From: Rhodocollybia butyracea
Taxonomy: Eukaryota; Basidiomycota; Agaricomycetes; Agaricales; Omphalotaceae
Length of the DNA: 64,000 nt
Assembly: GCA_015501585.1 (NCBI GenBank)
Contig: JADNRY010000006.1
Coordinates: forward strand, 310,001 to 374,000
Direction: 5' to 3'
Under the pieces are notes generated by a model that was given only the letters and a program-made list of their open reading frames with translations, ran no database searches and was not told where the DNA came from. Positions within the stretch are counted from its first letter, which is position 1; the number at the start of each line of letters is the position of its first letter. The translations under genes and the position numbers were made by a program. Positions 24,401 through 35,978 of this stretch are shown here, in pieces.

Positions 24401-26873
24401 ATTTGGAAGCTAGGTTTGTATCATGGGAAGCTAGTATAGACTCACTTCAGGCTCAGGTTACCGGTGCGCAGGAGGCAGAGGCAACTCGGCTACAAAAGGA
24501 ACGAGAAATTGAGGAAGCATGTTTAGAAGCAGAAAGGATGAGATTGGCCATAGAGGAAGCGGAACGCGTACGTGTAGAGAAAGAAAGGCTAGAGGAGGAA
24601 GAGAGCCGACGTTTAGAAGAAGCGAGACTGGTGGAAGAGGCTCGTCTACGTCAGAAAGAAGAAGAGCGAATTGTAGAGGAGAAAAGGCAACAAGAGGAGA
24701 ATGAAAAGCTCCGTCTAAATGCGATTCGTCTTGAAGAAGAGGCTCGTTTGGAAGCAGAGCGGGAGAAACTATTACTGGAGGAAGCTGAGAAGGCTCGTAT
24801 GGAAAAGGGAGGGTGGAGATGGCCATGAAACTGATGGAGGCTGAAGACAGGCTACTCGCTGAACGCCAGCTTTTTGCTAGACGCGAACAACTGGCTGCGG
24901 AAAAGGCTCAACTGGAAAGCGAGAAATTGAACAAGGAACGAAACCAGGCCGTGAAAGAGCTCGAGGCAGTTAATAGCAGTTATGAGGAAGGTAAGTAGGC
25001 TTTGAGATCCGCTCCTCGACTTCTTTAAAACTGTTTTGAAGATGTATTTGGCGCACGCATCACATCTGCCGACGGACCTTCCATAACGCAAGAAACTAAA
25101 GACCTTCTCGCTGTGATGGGTCGCTTGCGGAAGAGGCTTCGCTCTATTGCTATCAATGAAGCTGCTCGCTCACAATCCAATAATTCTACCCTAATTGGGT
25201 TGGACAAAGCTCATGTTATGCGCCAAGAGCTCCAGGCTCTCAAGCAAGAGGTGTCCTCTCTCCCGGACAACGTCGATGTTTCATCCGTCAACGTTCAGCT
25301 CAGGTCACTGAGAAATGACATTGAAGGGTCTTTCGCGCTGATGGATCGCGTAGACAGTCTAGCGGCTCTCTGTGAGGCCTTGACTAACTGTGATGCTGCG
25401 TTAAGCGATCTTTTAGAACATATCGATAGCTTTCCTGCCACACCACTGGGCCCATTATCATCTTCCTATATTGCTCCGCCCGAGTCGACGCCCGAAGAAC
25501 ATTTAAACGGAAGGCTGTCATTCACGAGATCCACTATTGACTCTATGACCGTTGCATTTGACCTTGTTAAAGACGATCCACGAGCGCAGACGGAATATGA
25601 TCGCATCTTACAGACATGGAGTGAACTCGAAGAGATGGGTCTTGATCGAGTCACTGGCAAAAAGTCGAGGCCCAGCAGTGTTACGAGCACCCGAAGTTCT
25701 GGTGGCCGCATCTCCCAATCTCGACCTCCAATTAGCCTAAGTAATGGTACGAAGACGCGAAAATCCAGTGTCTACGCGACTTTGTCGGTCTCGTCTTCCA
25801 CACCTCGTGGTCGGCTCAACATTCCCTTGTCTACGCCAAACTCCAGGAGGGCATTCTCAGGATCCGATGAACCTGCAAGCCGGTCGACAAGTCGTATGTC
25901 TAGTCGCTCAACGCAGCAACGCGCAACATCTGGAGGGTCGTTATATGGAACTACATTTGCATCTCGCCAGCGAACAACGAGTTTAACCTCTGCCGCTGCT
26001 ACCCCGCTGCAACGACGGGAGGTGTCCAATTTACATACACGTTCGCAAACTTCCACATTGTCCGTGAAGAAACGTGCTCCTTCTCCTGGCCTTTCTGACG
26101 CTTCACGTAACGGCCGCTCTTCGACATGGTCAAGGGCCCCTCGTATCTCGTTTTCAAGTATCCCTCATGTGTCTACTCCACCGAAGCGACCTGATCCTCC
26201 ACGAAAGACCTATGTTGCGAATCCTAAAAGTAAACTCGATGTTGCTGTTGGGGATGTGGTCAACAGTTTACCTATCGGTATTAACATCGAAGGTGTTTCT
26301 GGAAGTTGGAAAGATCAAAGCGGTAAATATTGGATTGGGGACCAGGACCCGAAGCTTTGTTTTTGTAGAATCCTGAGATCTCAGACGGTCATGGTTCGCG
26401 TTGGCGGAGGTTGGACGGAGCTGTCAAAGTAAGCTTTCAATCTATCTTTTTAGTTGCTATATACCCAAACCGTCTGTAGATTCATCCGCGACCATTTTGC
26501 CGACAGCTTCAGATTACTGACTGCATCGGATTCTCCAGGCATGCACCCTATGGAGGAAGAACGATGGATCAGTTCTGCTACCCTGTTGGAGGAACGTGAA
26601 ACTCCACCTGGACCTCCTCGGACACCTGAACCAAGAGGTCCTCTCTTACCTAGTTTCGCACTGTCAACGCCCTCTGGACATAGTCCTCATTCTTTGAGGT
26701 CTACGCCCTCTACAAAGGGCTCGCCTTTGACGCCGTTACAATTCATACGTCGCGCAGAGCCTGAAATTCCCTTTTTTGGGCGACCAGAAACACCTTCCAA
26801 AAAACCGTCTCAATCTCGTATGAGTATGAACTCTGCCCATACACCTGCTAGACAGTCTATATGGAGACCCTAA
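21408..26873 (+). CDS. Large coiled-coil protein with C-terminal GAR (GAS2-related) domain; three apparent frameshifts
   Basis: Probably a microtubule-binding cytoskeletal linker. The start MSTERTPLVDHF is at 21408 and the first intron is 21630-21681. Long helical regions follow (residues in ELTLTTIYALDKLLHLLRDR, then MQWRK joined to ADEIYVETMKDHLAAQTLL). There is a strongly charged coiled coil (24480-24980, Glu/Arg-rich LEEEESRRLEEARL repeats) and a Ser/Arg/Thr-rich, probably disordered region (25650-26200). The GAR domain is at about 26235-26520 (VGDVVNSLPIGINIEGVSGS ... YWIGDQDPKLCFCRIL ... VMVRVGGGWTELSKFIRDHF). Thr-Pro-rich sequence ends at 26873. The frame must be shifted by one base at about 23881, 24389 and 24803, each at a short homopolymer. 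With the shifts the protein-like sequence continues (SFVKRSFSAFDLTITKFDP, SHLEARFVSWEASIDSLQ, EMAMKLMEAEDRLLAER). Confidence 0.85.
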
Positions 26874-27443
26874 GTATAATCTGCTTCGTTCATCGCTATC
26901 TTATAGAAGGGACCTTGTAATTATGTAACAAGCTTATTTCTCTCTCTGGTGTTTACTACGATACAACTCGCTGCACATTTTACCTGTATGATTTCATGTG
27001 TACAGTCATTAGTATCTATGCTTATAGAGCAATTTCTTAAGCCTCGAACCTTCATTGAGATTTGTCGGTAGACACGTACCTCGAATAAGAAAGGCTGGCG
27101 AAATCACCATGGCCAGCCGATGTACAATCACCTACAGAGTTGTGCGGTAAGAACAAACAAGTTAGGCAGATAGTGAAAGGTGTTTTGCCTGGGCCTGGGC
27201 TGGCGGAGCGCTCCTGAGATGGAGAGTATACTGAAATCCCAAAATGAGCCAAAGCTCGGCGGGTGGACTGAATCCCAGGCAAATAGTTAAGATGAGGAGG
27301 GGCCCAAGAATGCTAAATGTGTGCTAGACTACATTGTATCTAATACCTATAGGTGTAGTAGATAAGGGTTGAAGAAAAAGGATAACGGGGCTAGTTGGGG
27401 TGAACGCTCCCACGTTTTGAAGACAAGTCCCCACGCTGACTCC
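26874..27443. other. Intergenic, 570 bp
   Basis: This holds the 3' flank of the GAR gene and the 5' flank of the CYC2-like gene. I see no additional coding sequence or repeat. Confidence 0.5.
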
Positions 27444-28561
27444 ATGTTAAGACCAACAATACGTTCCTTGAACAGGAGACACTATTCAACAACTTCTCAA
27501 CCCCGTAAAAACCTTAGTTCGCTGGCTGCGGGTTTTGTTCTCAGCGTCGGGGCTTTGACATCATTTTATATCTTCTTTCCACACGAGTCGCGTGGTGCAC
27601 TGACTTCTAGGGACAAGAAGCTATCCTCGTCTTACTTTACTCCTTGTACGGTCACTCAGAGTGAACCCTGCGGTCCCAACGCACGTTTAATAACCCTTTC
27701 CCTCCCACAAAAGCTCCTTCCAGACCCTGAAGAAAGACAGTTTTCTGCAATATGGTCCATCTTTATCAAAGACGATGACATTCAAGTTGAAAGGCCTTAC
27801 ACACCTTTAGAAGGCGTTGATTCTAACGGTCAGATGAAAATTTGGATCAAGAAGTATACTCATGGCGAAGTTGGCCGTTGGCTACATTCCAAAAAAGTCG
27901 GAGACGAGGTGGAAATCAGAGGACCATTGCAGACCTGGCTTTGGAAGAGTGACGATGCTTGGGACGAGGTTGTCATGGTATGAGTCTTACGAATAGACAA
28001 ATATTCTTCATTCATGTTGGTTAGATATCTGGAGGCACTGGAATTGCTCCGTTTTATCAGCTTTATCACCAAATCATTTCAAAGGGAGTTTCTGCAAAGA
28101 CGCGTTTTACACTATTGCATTCCTCGCGTTCTCCTTCAGAACTTCCGCCTCCTGAAATCATGCAGCAGCTGTCTTTGTATGCCGTGGAGAATCCAGAGCG
28201 ATTTCGGTTTCTCATTTACGTAGACTCTGACTCTGATCATGGACCAAATTCGAACGTAGGACGCGTAGGACGCATTGACAAAGACGCAGTCGCCTCGACG
28301 GTGATGAGGACTAATACTAATCAGTGGTGGATATGGCCCTTCAAGCGCTCCGTAGAGTTTGACATTCGAAGAACGCTGTTTTTGGTTTGTGGGCCAGAAC
28401 CGTACGTGGACAATTTTTTTCTGTTTCGTGTTTTGTTCATGATCTAGAGCAGAATGATTGCTGCTATTGCCGGTCCCTATGGCAGAAATCTCTCTCAAGG
28501 CCTGGTAGGAGGAGCATTAGCTGAACTGGGTGCAACATCGAGTCAAGTGTACAAGCTTTAA
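27444..28561 (+). CDS. Mitochondrial FAD-dependent oxidoreductase, CYC2 / NADH-cytochrome b5 reductase-like
   Basis: A ferredoxin-reductase-fold enzyme anchored in the mitochondrial inner membrane. Three exons (27444-27977, 28025-28401, 28453-28561) total 1020 nt, 339 aa. The N-terminus MLRPTIRSLNRRHYSTTSQ is a presequence, followed by one hydrophobic span (LSSLAAGFVLSVGALTSFYI). The FAD-binding motif is ERPYTPLEGVD, then WIKKYTHGEVGRWLHS and EIRGPLQTW. The NAD-binding P-loop is ISGGTGIAPFYQL, rebuilt across the first intron. The C-terminal CGPEP continues as MIAAIAGPYGRN across the second intron. Yeast Cyc2 supports covalent heme attachment to cytochrome c, and fungal proteins of this layout are often called cytochrome c import factors. 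A generic cytochrome b5 reductase is the alternative. Confidence 0.8.
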
Positions 28562-28564
28562 ATA

Positions 28565-29751
28565 CTACATATTGATAATCCAATCTAGTTGCTGCCCCGC
28601 CCAGAAGGGAATGACGATCGCCTCCTTGAAAGTGTAGCCATTCGTGGGGATGGTCATTGCAGATGAAGGTCGTTTCAACACAACCTTGTTCCCGTTAGCT
28701 GGTTTCTTATAAAAATTCCTGCCAAAAGTGCTAACAAACCCTTCGAGCTTATCAAGTGCCCCGAAAGATTCCAACAGGTGAGCTGTCAAAGGAAGCAATA
28801 TGGGAGAAGTATAAATGCCGGCAGCGCAACCGCACAAAGGTGTACTGGTAGATTTCTGGTCTGGAGGATGGGGTGCAGAATCTGAACCTAGGAAGAAGCG
28901 TGGGTGTCCTTTGAGAGTTCAGCATAACACATTTGGCGGCGTTGTACAGACACAAACCTTCTGCAATTACATCGCGAAGAGCTTGGCGATCATCTGGATA
29001 TTTTGCTACAGGCTTGCAAAAGTGCCATGACTGCCCCGCCCAATCATCTACTGTCAGTGCAAGATGATGTGTAGTGATTGTACATGCAACTGTATCTCCG
29101 CATGCTTTCACAGCCTCTACTGCAGCTCGTGTGGTAGCATGCTCGAGAACGATTCGAAGTCGGGGGAATGTCGCGTGGAGCCTATGCAGATGTGGTAGAA
29201 ATGAAGGTTCAGCGTTTAGAATGTGAATATTCTGCGCTGGATGGTTCAGTCAGATTCGCATCGATAAAAGATTCGACTTGCATTAGCAGGATCTGAGGGA
29301 ACTTCGCCATGAAGATTGAGAACCATATCCACTTCCTGCATAGCTTCAAAGACTGAATAATAGGCTTCATATGATTCGATTCCTCCATCAGAATTGGTTG
29401 TTACACCTCGAGGGTAAGATTTTACTCCGACAATTCCTGCTGCTTTGGCCTTCCGAATTTCATCTGGAGTCAATTTTGGAGATAGATATAAAGTCATGAG
29501 AAATTCGACATTGGGCTCTATTTTTTCAAGTTGAGCTTTGTAGGCCAAGGCTTGCTCCGTGGACGTGATAGGCGGTTTTAAGTTGGGCTGGAATCTAATC
29601 AGTGAACGATCGAGAGACTGGAAAAGTGTCTTACCATCACATACGCCGTACTAAATCCTCCTTTGAGTACATGTGGAGTAACGAGCTCGGATAAAGTTCC
29701 TTGGCGGAGATGTACATGAAAATCTGCGGGTTGAGCAATGGTTAATTCCAT
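28565..29751 (-). CDS. URA4: Dihydroorotase
   Basis: Closes the dihydroorotate ring in pyrimidine synthesis; a zinc amidohydrolase of the bacterial/yeast URA4 type. It starts MELTIAQPADFHVHLRQG with the zinc-binding HxH; a longer in-frame start lies at 29781. Exons then join AYVM to PNLKPPITSTEQALAYK. The carbamylated Lys region is IVGVKSYPRGVTT. NLHGEVPSDPAN joins NIHILNAEPSFLPHLHRL through a GC-AG intron (29232-29281, 5' end gcaagt). EHATTRAAVEA and CTITTHHLAL carry the remaining His ligands, and GHPRFFLGSDSAPHP has the catalytic Asp after another intron. It ends FWAGQQLDWIINM at 28565. Its stop lies 3 bp from the stop of the convergent CYC2-like gene. Confidence 0.93.
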
Positions 29752-29911
29752 GAGCAGGCGCTTAACATATTTCACGGTCACGTCGTTTTTGTCTGGTCAC
29801 GTTCCGTTTGTTTCTACGAATCTTCATTTACTAATACTTTACCATTCCTTTCCTCACGAGTCACGACCAACGACAACGCCGACACTAAAGACGATCTAGA
29901 CCTCAATTATT
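29752..29911. promoter_or_regulatory. Shared divergent promoter of URA4 and the kinesin-8 gene
   Basis: Only 160 bp separate the two start codons (130 bp if URA4 starts at 29781). There are CCTTTCC/TCACGA-type pyrimidine-rich patches near 29845-29865. No named motif is supported. Confidence 0.45.
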
Positions 29912-32900
29912 ATGGTAGCCGCTGGCTCAATAACTGTTGCCGGTGAGTGTTTTTCTTTTGCTCAATTTCTCCGCAATTCAAGCATCAACTTCTTAGTACG
30001 AGTTCGGCCACCAACATCTTGGGAAGCTGCTCGCCTTCCAGATCCTTGCTACGACATCAGCTTTCGAGGCGATGGCGCTCTCTCTACTGGAACTCCCAGC
30101 AGGTCCGTGGCCAACACTGCGCCGCTCAGGGATGTGGTTCAAATCGTTGATGACCGCATATTAACATTCGACCCGGACGAAAAGGACAAGGCGAGGGCTT
30201 TCATGGAGCGAGGCTTTATGCCACCTGGTACGAAACGATACAAGGATAGGCGATTCATGTTTGACAAGGTGTTCAATCATGAGTCTCAGCAGCAGGATGT
30301 GTATCAAGCAACGGCTCAACCGTTACTGCAGGGAGTTTTGGAAGGCTTCAATGCAACTGTGTTCGCCTACGGGGTGCGTTTTACGTTCCACTACCTCGGC
30401 AGCTTATATTTAGCTGGGTACTTAGGCAACAGGCTGCGGAAAAACTCATACTATCAGTGGTACAGAGGTTGACCCTGGTATCATTTACCTGGCCATGGCC
30501 GACCTCTTTCAGCGAATTGAAGATCGAAAGGACGAGTACATCGCCGAAGTTGTCGTCACTTTTCTCGAAATCTACAACGAGGAAATCCATGATCTTCTCG
30601 CTGAACCGGGGTCGGCCAAACCACGAGGCGGTCTCACTATACGCGAAGACAAAGCAGTCAAAGTAGCTGGCCTAGTTGAGCTTTCACCAAAATCGGCAGA
30701 AGAGGTGAAAGAGATTGTTCTTCAAGGCAATCTACGGCGAACGCAAAGTCCTACCCATGCGAACGAAACGAGTTCGCGCTCGCACGCCGTTCTCCAGGTT
30801 CATGTCGCACAGTCTCCCCGCACAGCATCATTATCCGAGCAGAAAACTATGGCAACACTCTCTATCATTGATCTAGCAGGCAGCGAACGCGCCGCCGCCA
30901 CCACAAATATGGGCCAACGTATGGTAGAAGGCGCGAATATTAACAAGTCTCTTCTCGCGCTAGGTAACTGTATTAACGCCCTATGCGAGAGCGGAGGAGC
31001 CAGTCGACACGTCCCTTACCGAAACAGCAAACTCACCAGGCTACTCAAATTCTCTCTCGGCGGAAATTGTAAAACCGTCATGATTGTTTGCGTAGCACCT
31101 ACTTCCAATCATTTTGACGACACTCATAACACTCTCATCTATGCTGAACGAGCTACAAAGATCAAAACCAAGGTTGTCACACGAAATGTTGTGAACGTCG
31201 ATAGACACGTCGGACGATACGTCGAAGCTATCAATCGTCTAAACGCGGAAGTGGCCGAGTTGAAGGCGAAACTAGCAGGGAAAGCCAGCTCGGAGAACGA
31301 CGTGGTAAGGAGAAGGAGGTTGGAAGCGGGGGCTGAAGTGGAAAGGGCGAAAAACGATCTTAAAGTGAAGGTTGAGCAGACCAGAGCTTCTATTATTGAT
31401 GGATCCGTTTGTTCAGGGAAGATTTTGGTTGCCAAAGCGAAGCTGGCTGCCATTCGCACTCGCCTCTCCGAGATAGCCGCGTCAGGTTCCCCATTATCTC
31501 CCGACCTGCAGGCGGAGCGCGAATTCCTCGAAGCACTGGCTGTGCCAGAGGAACAAGTGATTCGTGCGGACTCGGTGCTGAACACGAGGATTCACCGTTC
31601 GTCCAATGCCAGCGCTATGTTTGATGCAACGATGCGTGCTGTATCAGAGAGAAGGTCAGAGAAAATGGACGAGGTCAGCATTGAGAATGTAAAACTTGAC
31701 GCAGCATGCAGGAAAGCGGAGATGGACAAGGCAAAGGCGGAAGAACAGCGGAACGTGCTGGGGAGCGCTGTGGACGAGCTTGCCCAAGTTATGGCAGGCC
31801 TTATAGGCATGCTTGGAAGATGCAATGTCATGGTTGGCGAGGCCTCCCATATGTTACGGACCAGCGAAGATGTGGAAACCCCTCGAAACGTAGCAGAAAT
31901 GCTTTCCAGATTGAAGGAAAAGAATGATGACGCCTTCAATCAAATCGTCGGCTATTCTACCGAAAGCTACAAGATTGACGAATGTCGGATAAACAATTCG
32001 TTAGATAACTTCAAGGGCTACAATATATCATTCACTACTCGTAGGATCAGCTCAGGTCCTGCGGTGCTACAAACAGCTGCAAAATCTGGATCCAGGCGAT
32101 CATTAGCATATGGCTCTTCGTCTTCTCCCGGCCGACACAAAACTCCCAGGAAATCTTTGCGTTCCAATTTATCAGCTCAGCCATATAGACGGGCGTCGGA
32201 TAAAGAGCGTCGCGAGCTGAAGCCTTCGAAGAACGTGCAGTGGAGAGACGAAGCCGGTCAAGGTGACCTCGATGACGGTGGGTCTAAAGTAGCTCCAATC
32301 GTACTCGACATCACACCTGCCAGCCCCTTGGTCGACAATCTGTCTTCGACATCTTCCACACTGAGCTCAAAAGTCTCCCCTTATCGAAGCTCATCCCTCG
32401 GAGGCTCAGAAAGTGAATGGGAAGATGACAACGAAAAGGCTGACGAGCACGTCGGCCTCAATCTCTCCATGTCATTACCAGCATCTACACGCGACTTGAT
32501 GTCTTCCAGTTCAACGTCGACCCGCTCTTATGGCTCTTTGGGTAAACGTCCTCGACCAAATCGCCTGGACCCTAGCTTCCTAAAATCTAAACCTCGAGCA
32601 CCTACATTAGACAGCCTTGCGGAAGACGAGGAGAGTACATATGAGAGACGCATATCACAGCCTCTCGGTGACCGCAGTTTGAATTCCTTTATGGATGACT
32701 CGAATACCGGCGGTAACTCAAAGGATCGCCATGGAAGCCCGAGTAAACGATCGTCTTCAACTCCGCGGTCGAGCAGGAGGCGATCTAACCATGGGGTACG
32801 AAGCGAGAAGGGAAGAAGGCGCTCAAGTCTAATCCCACAACTGTCGCCTCCAGGAGGCGATTCTACGAAACCACGCAGGATTCTTCTTGCAAGCCCTGGC

Positions 32901-33038
32901 AAGAGAACAAAGCGACTTTCCATATCCCGCACTTCTGGTGTGTCGTCCTTTAGGTTAAAACCTTCCATGGCCAACTTGTCGGTTGCCGATACGAGTGGAG
33001 ATCTCAGCATGTCCAGGTTGAAGCCTACCTGGAGATAA
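29912..33038 (+). CDS. Kinesin-8 motor protein (KIP3/Klp5-Klp6 type)
   Basis: A plus-end-directed microtubule motor and depolymerase controlling spindle and nuclear positioning. Three exons (29912-29942, 29997-30373, 30426-33038) total 3021 nt, 1006 aa. The first intron rebuilds [10 protein letters not shown]. The second joins AYG to the P-loop [12 protein letters not shown]. Switch I is [15 protein letters not shown], switch II is [11 protein letters not shown], and the microtubule-binding part has [10 protein letters not shown]. The segment [19 protein letters not shown] and the neck after [12 protein letters not shown] favour kinesin-8 over other classes. A coiled coil spans about residues 420-620. 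A long basic Ser/Arg-rich tail (about residues 690-1000, with many SP/TP sites) may be regulated by phosphorylation and bind microtubules. Stop at 33036-33038. Confidence 0.92.
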
Positions 33039-33965
33039 ACAGGTATCACATACAAGACTTATTTATTCATCCCATCTTCTGCTAACCCTCACTGTTCCTT
33101 TATTGTGTACACTATTGTATCCTCCACTCGACGTTATCGTTTTTCCTCTTCATGCAATCTATGTAAATTGATATTAGCTGTCGTCATCTCAGGTTGAATT
33201 GTTCATATACTGTACCCTTCTCTCTGAACCCAATTTTTTCTGTTACGATTATAGAACATGATCCACGAGTGTAGTTTCTATTAGCGAATGACCTTTCTTT
33301 GCTAAGTACCAGACCGTTTGGACTTCAATGACGCCGACCTCCTGGCCCTGGAAAACTTGCGGCCTCAAAAAAAGTCCTATATTTAATTAAATAAATAGTT
33401 ACAATCAGCCATGGTGATTTCATTGCTGTGTTGCTGAACCACAACCTGAATCACAACCAAGTTGAACCTCCTCTGGACTTCTGAATCGCACCTGACTGAC
33501 CATAGTTAATATTGGAGGAACTACCACCAGTGAATCTGAGTCGGAATGGCTGCCATCAGTAAATTTGGTCTGGAATCTGCACCCTTTGTGCCCAGCGAAG
33601 TATTTGAAGGGGTAAAGAGGTCTGGAGGCAGCGAATCCTCACTGACTGGGTTTAGGTGTAGAGATAATTCATAACTTGGCAAGGTCCACTGTCGATATAT
33701 AAATGGACAACCTCGAAAGATGAACTTACAATGATTTGGCCAAAGGTCAGGCTTGCGACATTCCAGCAACACTTACCCTGGAGCGTTTGTATTAGGATAC
33801 TGTTCTCCCTTAAGAGCATCTTACTTTAGCCCCCCATTTGCGTAGATCAGAGTGTAGATATCAGAGCCAAGATTTTTGGTTTGCAAGAATGAACCATAAC
33901 GTCGCATTCATGATGACTGCACACACAAGGTCGAACGAGTTAAGGTCTGTGCTGAGAAAGGTGTG
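33039..33965. other. Intergenic, 927 bp between convergent genes
   Basis: It carries the 3' flanks of the kinesin gene and of EMP24. I see no frame with family motifs, and the weak frames at 33521-33772 and 33838-34053 have none. The sequence is AT-rich near 33380-33410. Confidence 0.5.
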
Positions 33966-34824
33966 TCACATTACACGTTTTACTTCGAAGAACGACTGCA
34001 GTAAAATTGACTTGAGAAACATGTATCAAAGCAAGAATATTAAATACCTTTAGATAGTACACCTGCCAACCTACGACTGCGAATAAAACTACTGTTTGCA
34101 AAACTGACCACCACTTGACCCGATCATTGGTTGATTCAGCGGTATTTCTGTGAGTCTTTTCGCGGACGACGATATACTCCTGTTCATCTTTCACAGCAGC
34201 GAGACCATGCGCCAGTAGTCGAATTTCACGTTCAATGGGCGCGACAACATCTAAGAGTCCATAAGCGTAATGTAGGAGCGAGAATTTAGCAGGTCCATAC
34301 CATCTTCTCCAACATATATGATTCCATGGACATTGAAACTGCCAAGAATTAGGGTATAGATCGAAACCACAATCCTAAACCCACCTGACAATTTTGTCCG
34401 CAATAGCACTCATTTGGTTCGAGAAACAATACTCGTAGCGGCCATTCTTTTCTGCGGTAATGGAGAGAGAACCAGTAGATTGCTTGACTTGTTTGCCTAT
34501 TAAGCGTTCGTCTGGATCCGCTAGCTGTTCCAGACGTGGTTAAGCTGGGAGACAGTTCAGTTGCTAATTGTTCTCACCCAGAAATCAATATCCAGATGGC
34601 CTCCACCGCCAACTTGGTACGTTACAGTCATCTAATAAGCGGTAAGAACGAGGATAAAAGTCAAGTACCGATACTCGCCTTGTCCTGTTTGTGCAAATCT
34701 TCAAAGTAACAATCCTTCTCCCAGCGGGGACATCTATCAAGTGTGCATAGACCAGAGATTGGAAAGCAAGTATAAGAGCCAACCAGCCAGCAATTAGCCT
34801 CTGTAATTGGAAAGTCGGAGCCAT
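33966..34824 (-). CDS. EMP24: p24-family COPII cargo receptor (EMP24/TMED2-like), one frameshift
   Basis: A type-I membrane protein cycling between ER and Golgi. The signal peptide is MAPTFQLQRLIAGWLALILA, and mature sequence starts HLIDVPAG. The raw frame then fails. One extra G at the GGG run (CCC at 34720-34722 on the plus strand) gives EKDCYFEDLHKQDK, the conserved Cys of the GOLD domain. A GC-AG intron (34632-34678, gcgagt) leads to MTVTYQVGGGGHLDIDFW. Further exons give LADPDERLIGKQ ... GRYEYCFSNQMSAIADKIV, the coiled-coil part EQEYIVVRE, the membrane span WWSVLQTVVLFAVVGWQVYYL and the tail SFFEVKRVM. The tail has the FF motif for COPII export. Stop at 33966. EMP24 is preferred over other p24 classes because of the GGHLDIDFW block and the tail. 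Confidence 0.87.
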
Positions 34825-34933
34825 AAAGTAACAAGCTAAAGTGAAAATCGTGGCAGTACAGCCACCAAACACCGGCAATAGCCGTGACTCTTCTTGTTCA
34901 TTTTTTGCTCTTCATTTATTTCTCCTTCACATC
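34825..34933. promoter_or_regulatory. Shared divergent promoter of EMP24 and YRB1
   Basis: It is 109 bp between two start codons and pyrimidine-rich just before YRB1 (near 34890-34930). This very short shared control region links a secretory and a nuclear-transport gene. Confidence 0.45.
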
Positions 34934-35754
34934 ATGGAAAACACCGACGCCCTCGCCCCAAGAGTACGTCTTTTGCTACTGTTATTAAATCAAACTTCAT
35001 CGCTCACCATCTCCTCCATCACGCAACAATTTTCGTTCATCCACTTACTTCCAACAACAGGAAGAAGAAACCGATGTCCACTTTGAACCCGTTATCAAGC
35101 TCACTGAGCAGGTAGACACCAAAACTCACGAGGAGGATGAAGAAGTCCTCTTCAAAATGTACGTCTTTTTTTTCACGATTCAGACTATCGCCTAAAATCT
35201 TTCCAACTGCCAGGCGTGCCAAACTGTTCCGATTTGACTCTACTTCATCGGAGTGGAAGGAAAGGGGCACAGGCGATGTTCGTCTTCTAGCGCATAAAGC
35301 TACAAAGAAAGTCCGACTTGTGATGAGACGCGATAAAACTTTGAAAGTCTGCGCGAATCACGCCAGTGTGTCTCTTTTTTCTTTTGATCTGGACAAGACT
35401 ATTTATCGATAACCATAGTCACTTCTGATATGCATCTCCAGCCAAACATTGGCTCTGATCGATCCTGGGTTTGGAAAGTTGCTGCCGATTATTCTGAATC
35501 CCCACCGACAGCAGAGACTCTCGCAATCCGATTTGCGAATGCTGATAGTTAGTTGGTCTTCTGCTATTAATTCACGCCATACTTATGTGGTTCTCAGATG
35601 CTGGCGAATTCAAAAAGGAATTCGAGGCTGCTCAGAAGACTAACGCTGCATTAAGTGGTGGAGCTCCTGCAGCGACTGCTCCTACTGAGAAGAAGAGGAA
35701 GCAAAGGAGGAAGCAAAGGAGGAAAAGGAGGAAAAGAAAGAGGAAGCTAAATGA
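34934..35754 (+). CDS. YRB1: Ran-specific GTPase-activating/Ran-binding protein 1 (frameshift in the acidic tail)
   Basis: Binds Ran-GTP in the cytoplasm and helps dissociate export complexes. Exons are 34934-34963, 35061-35158, 35214-35365, 35419-35547 and 35598-35754. The Ran-binding domain reads [84 protein letters not shown] and [20 protein letters not shown], a complete RanBD. After TAPTEKK the raw frame becomes a basic [12 protein letters not shown] tail that stops at 35849-35851. One missing base near 35687-35691 instead gives the Glu/Lys-rich acidic tail [19 protein letters not shown] ending at 35754 (189 codons), as expected for the family. Confidence 0.88.
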
Positions 35755-35978
35755 CTTGACATTTCCGTCTCTTGTATTCCTCGTGCGCAGCTTGAGAGAT
35801 AACACATTTTTTTCATATATTCCCGGAAACCTATATCTCAAGCTTGTATAACAACTTCTCTGACGGTAATCACTTTGGACTGTCAATATTTTCCAGGTGA
35901 TTGTTGTACAGTAATCTCCTGGAGCACAGTACACTAGACATGGCCGTATACAAATCCATAAGCACTACATACACACAT

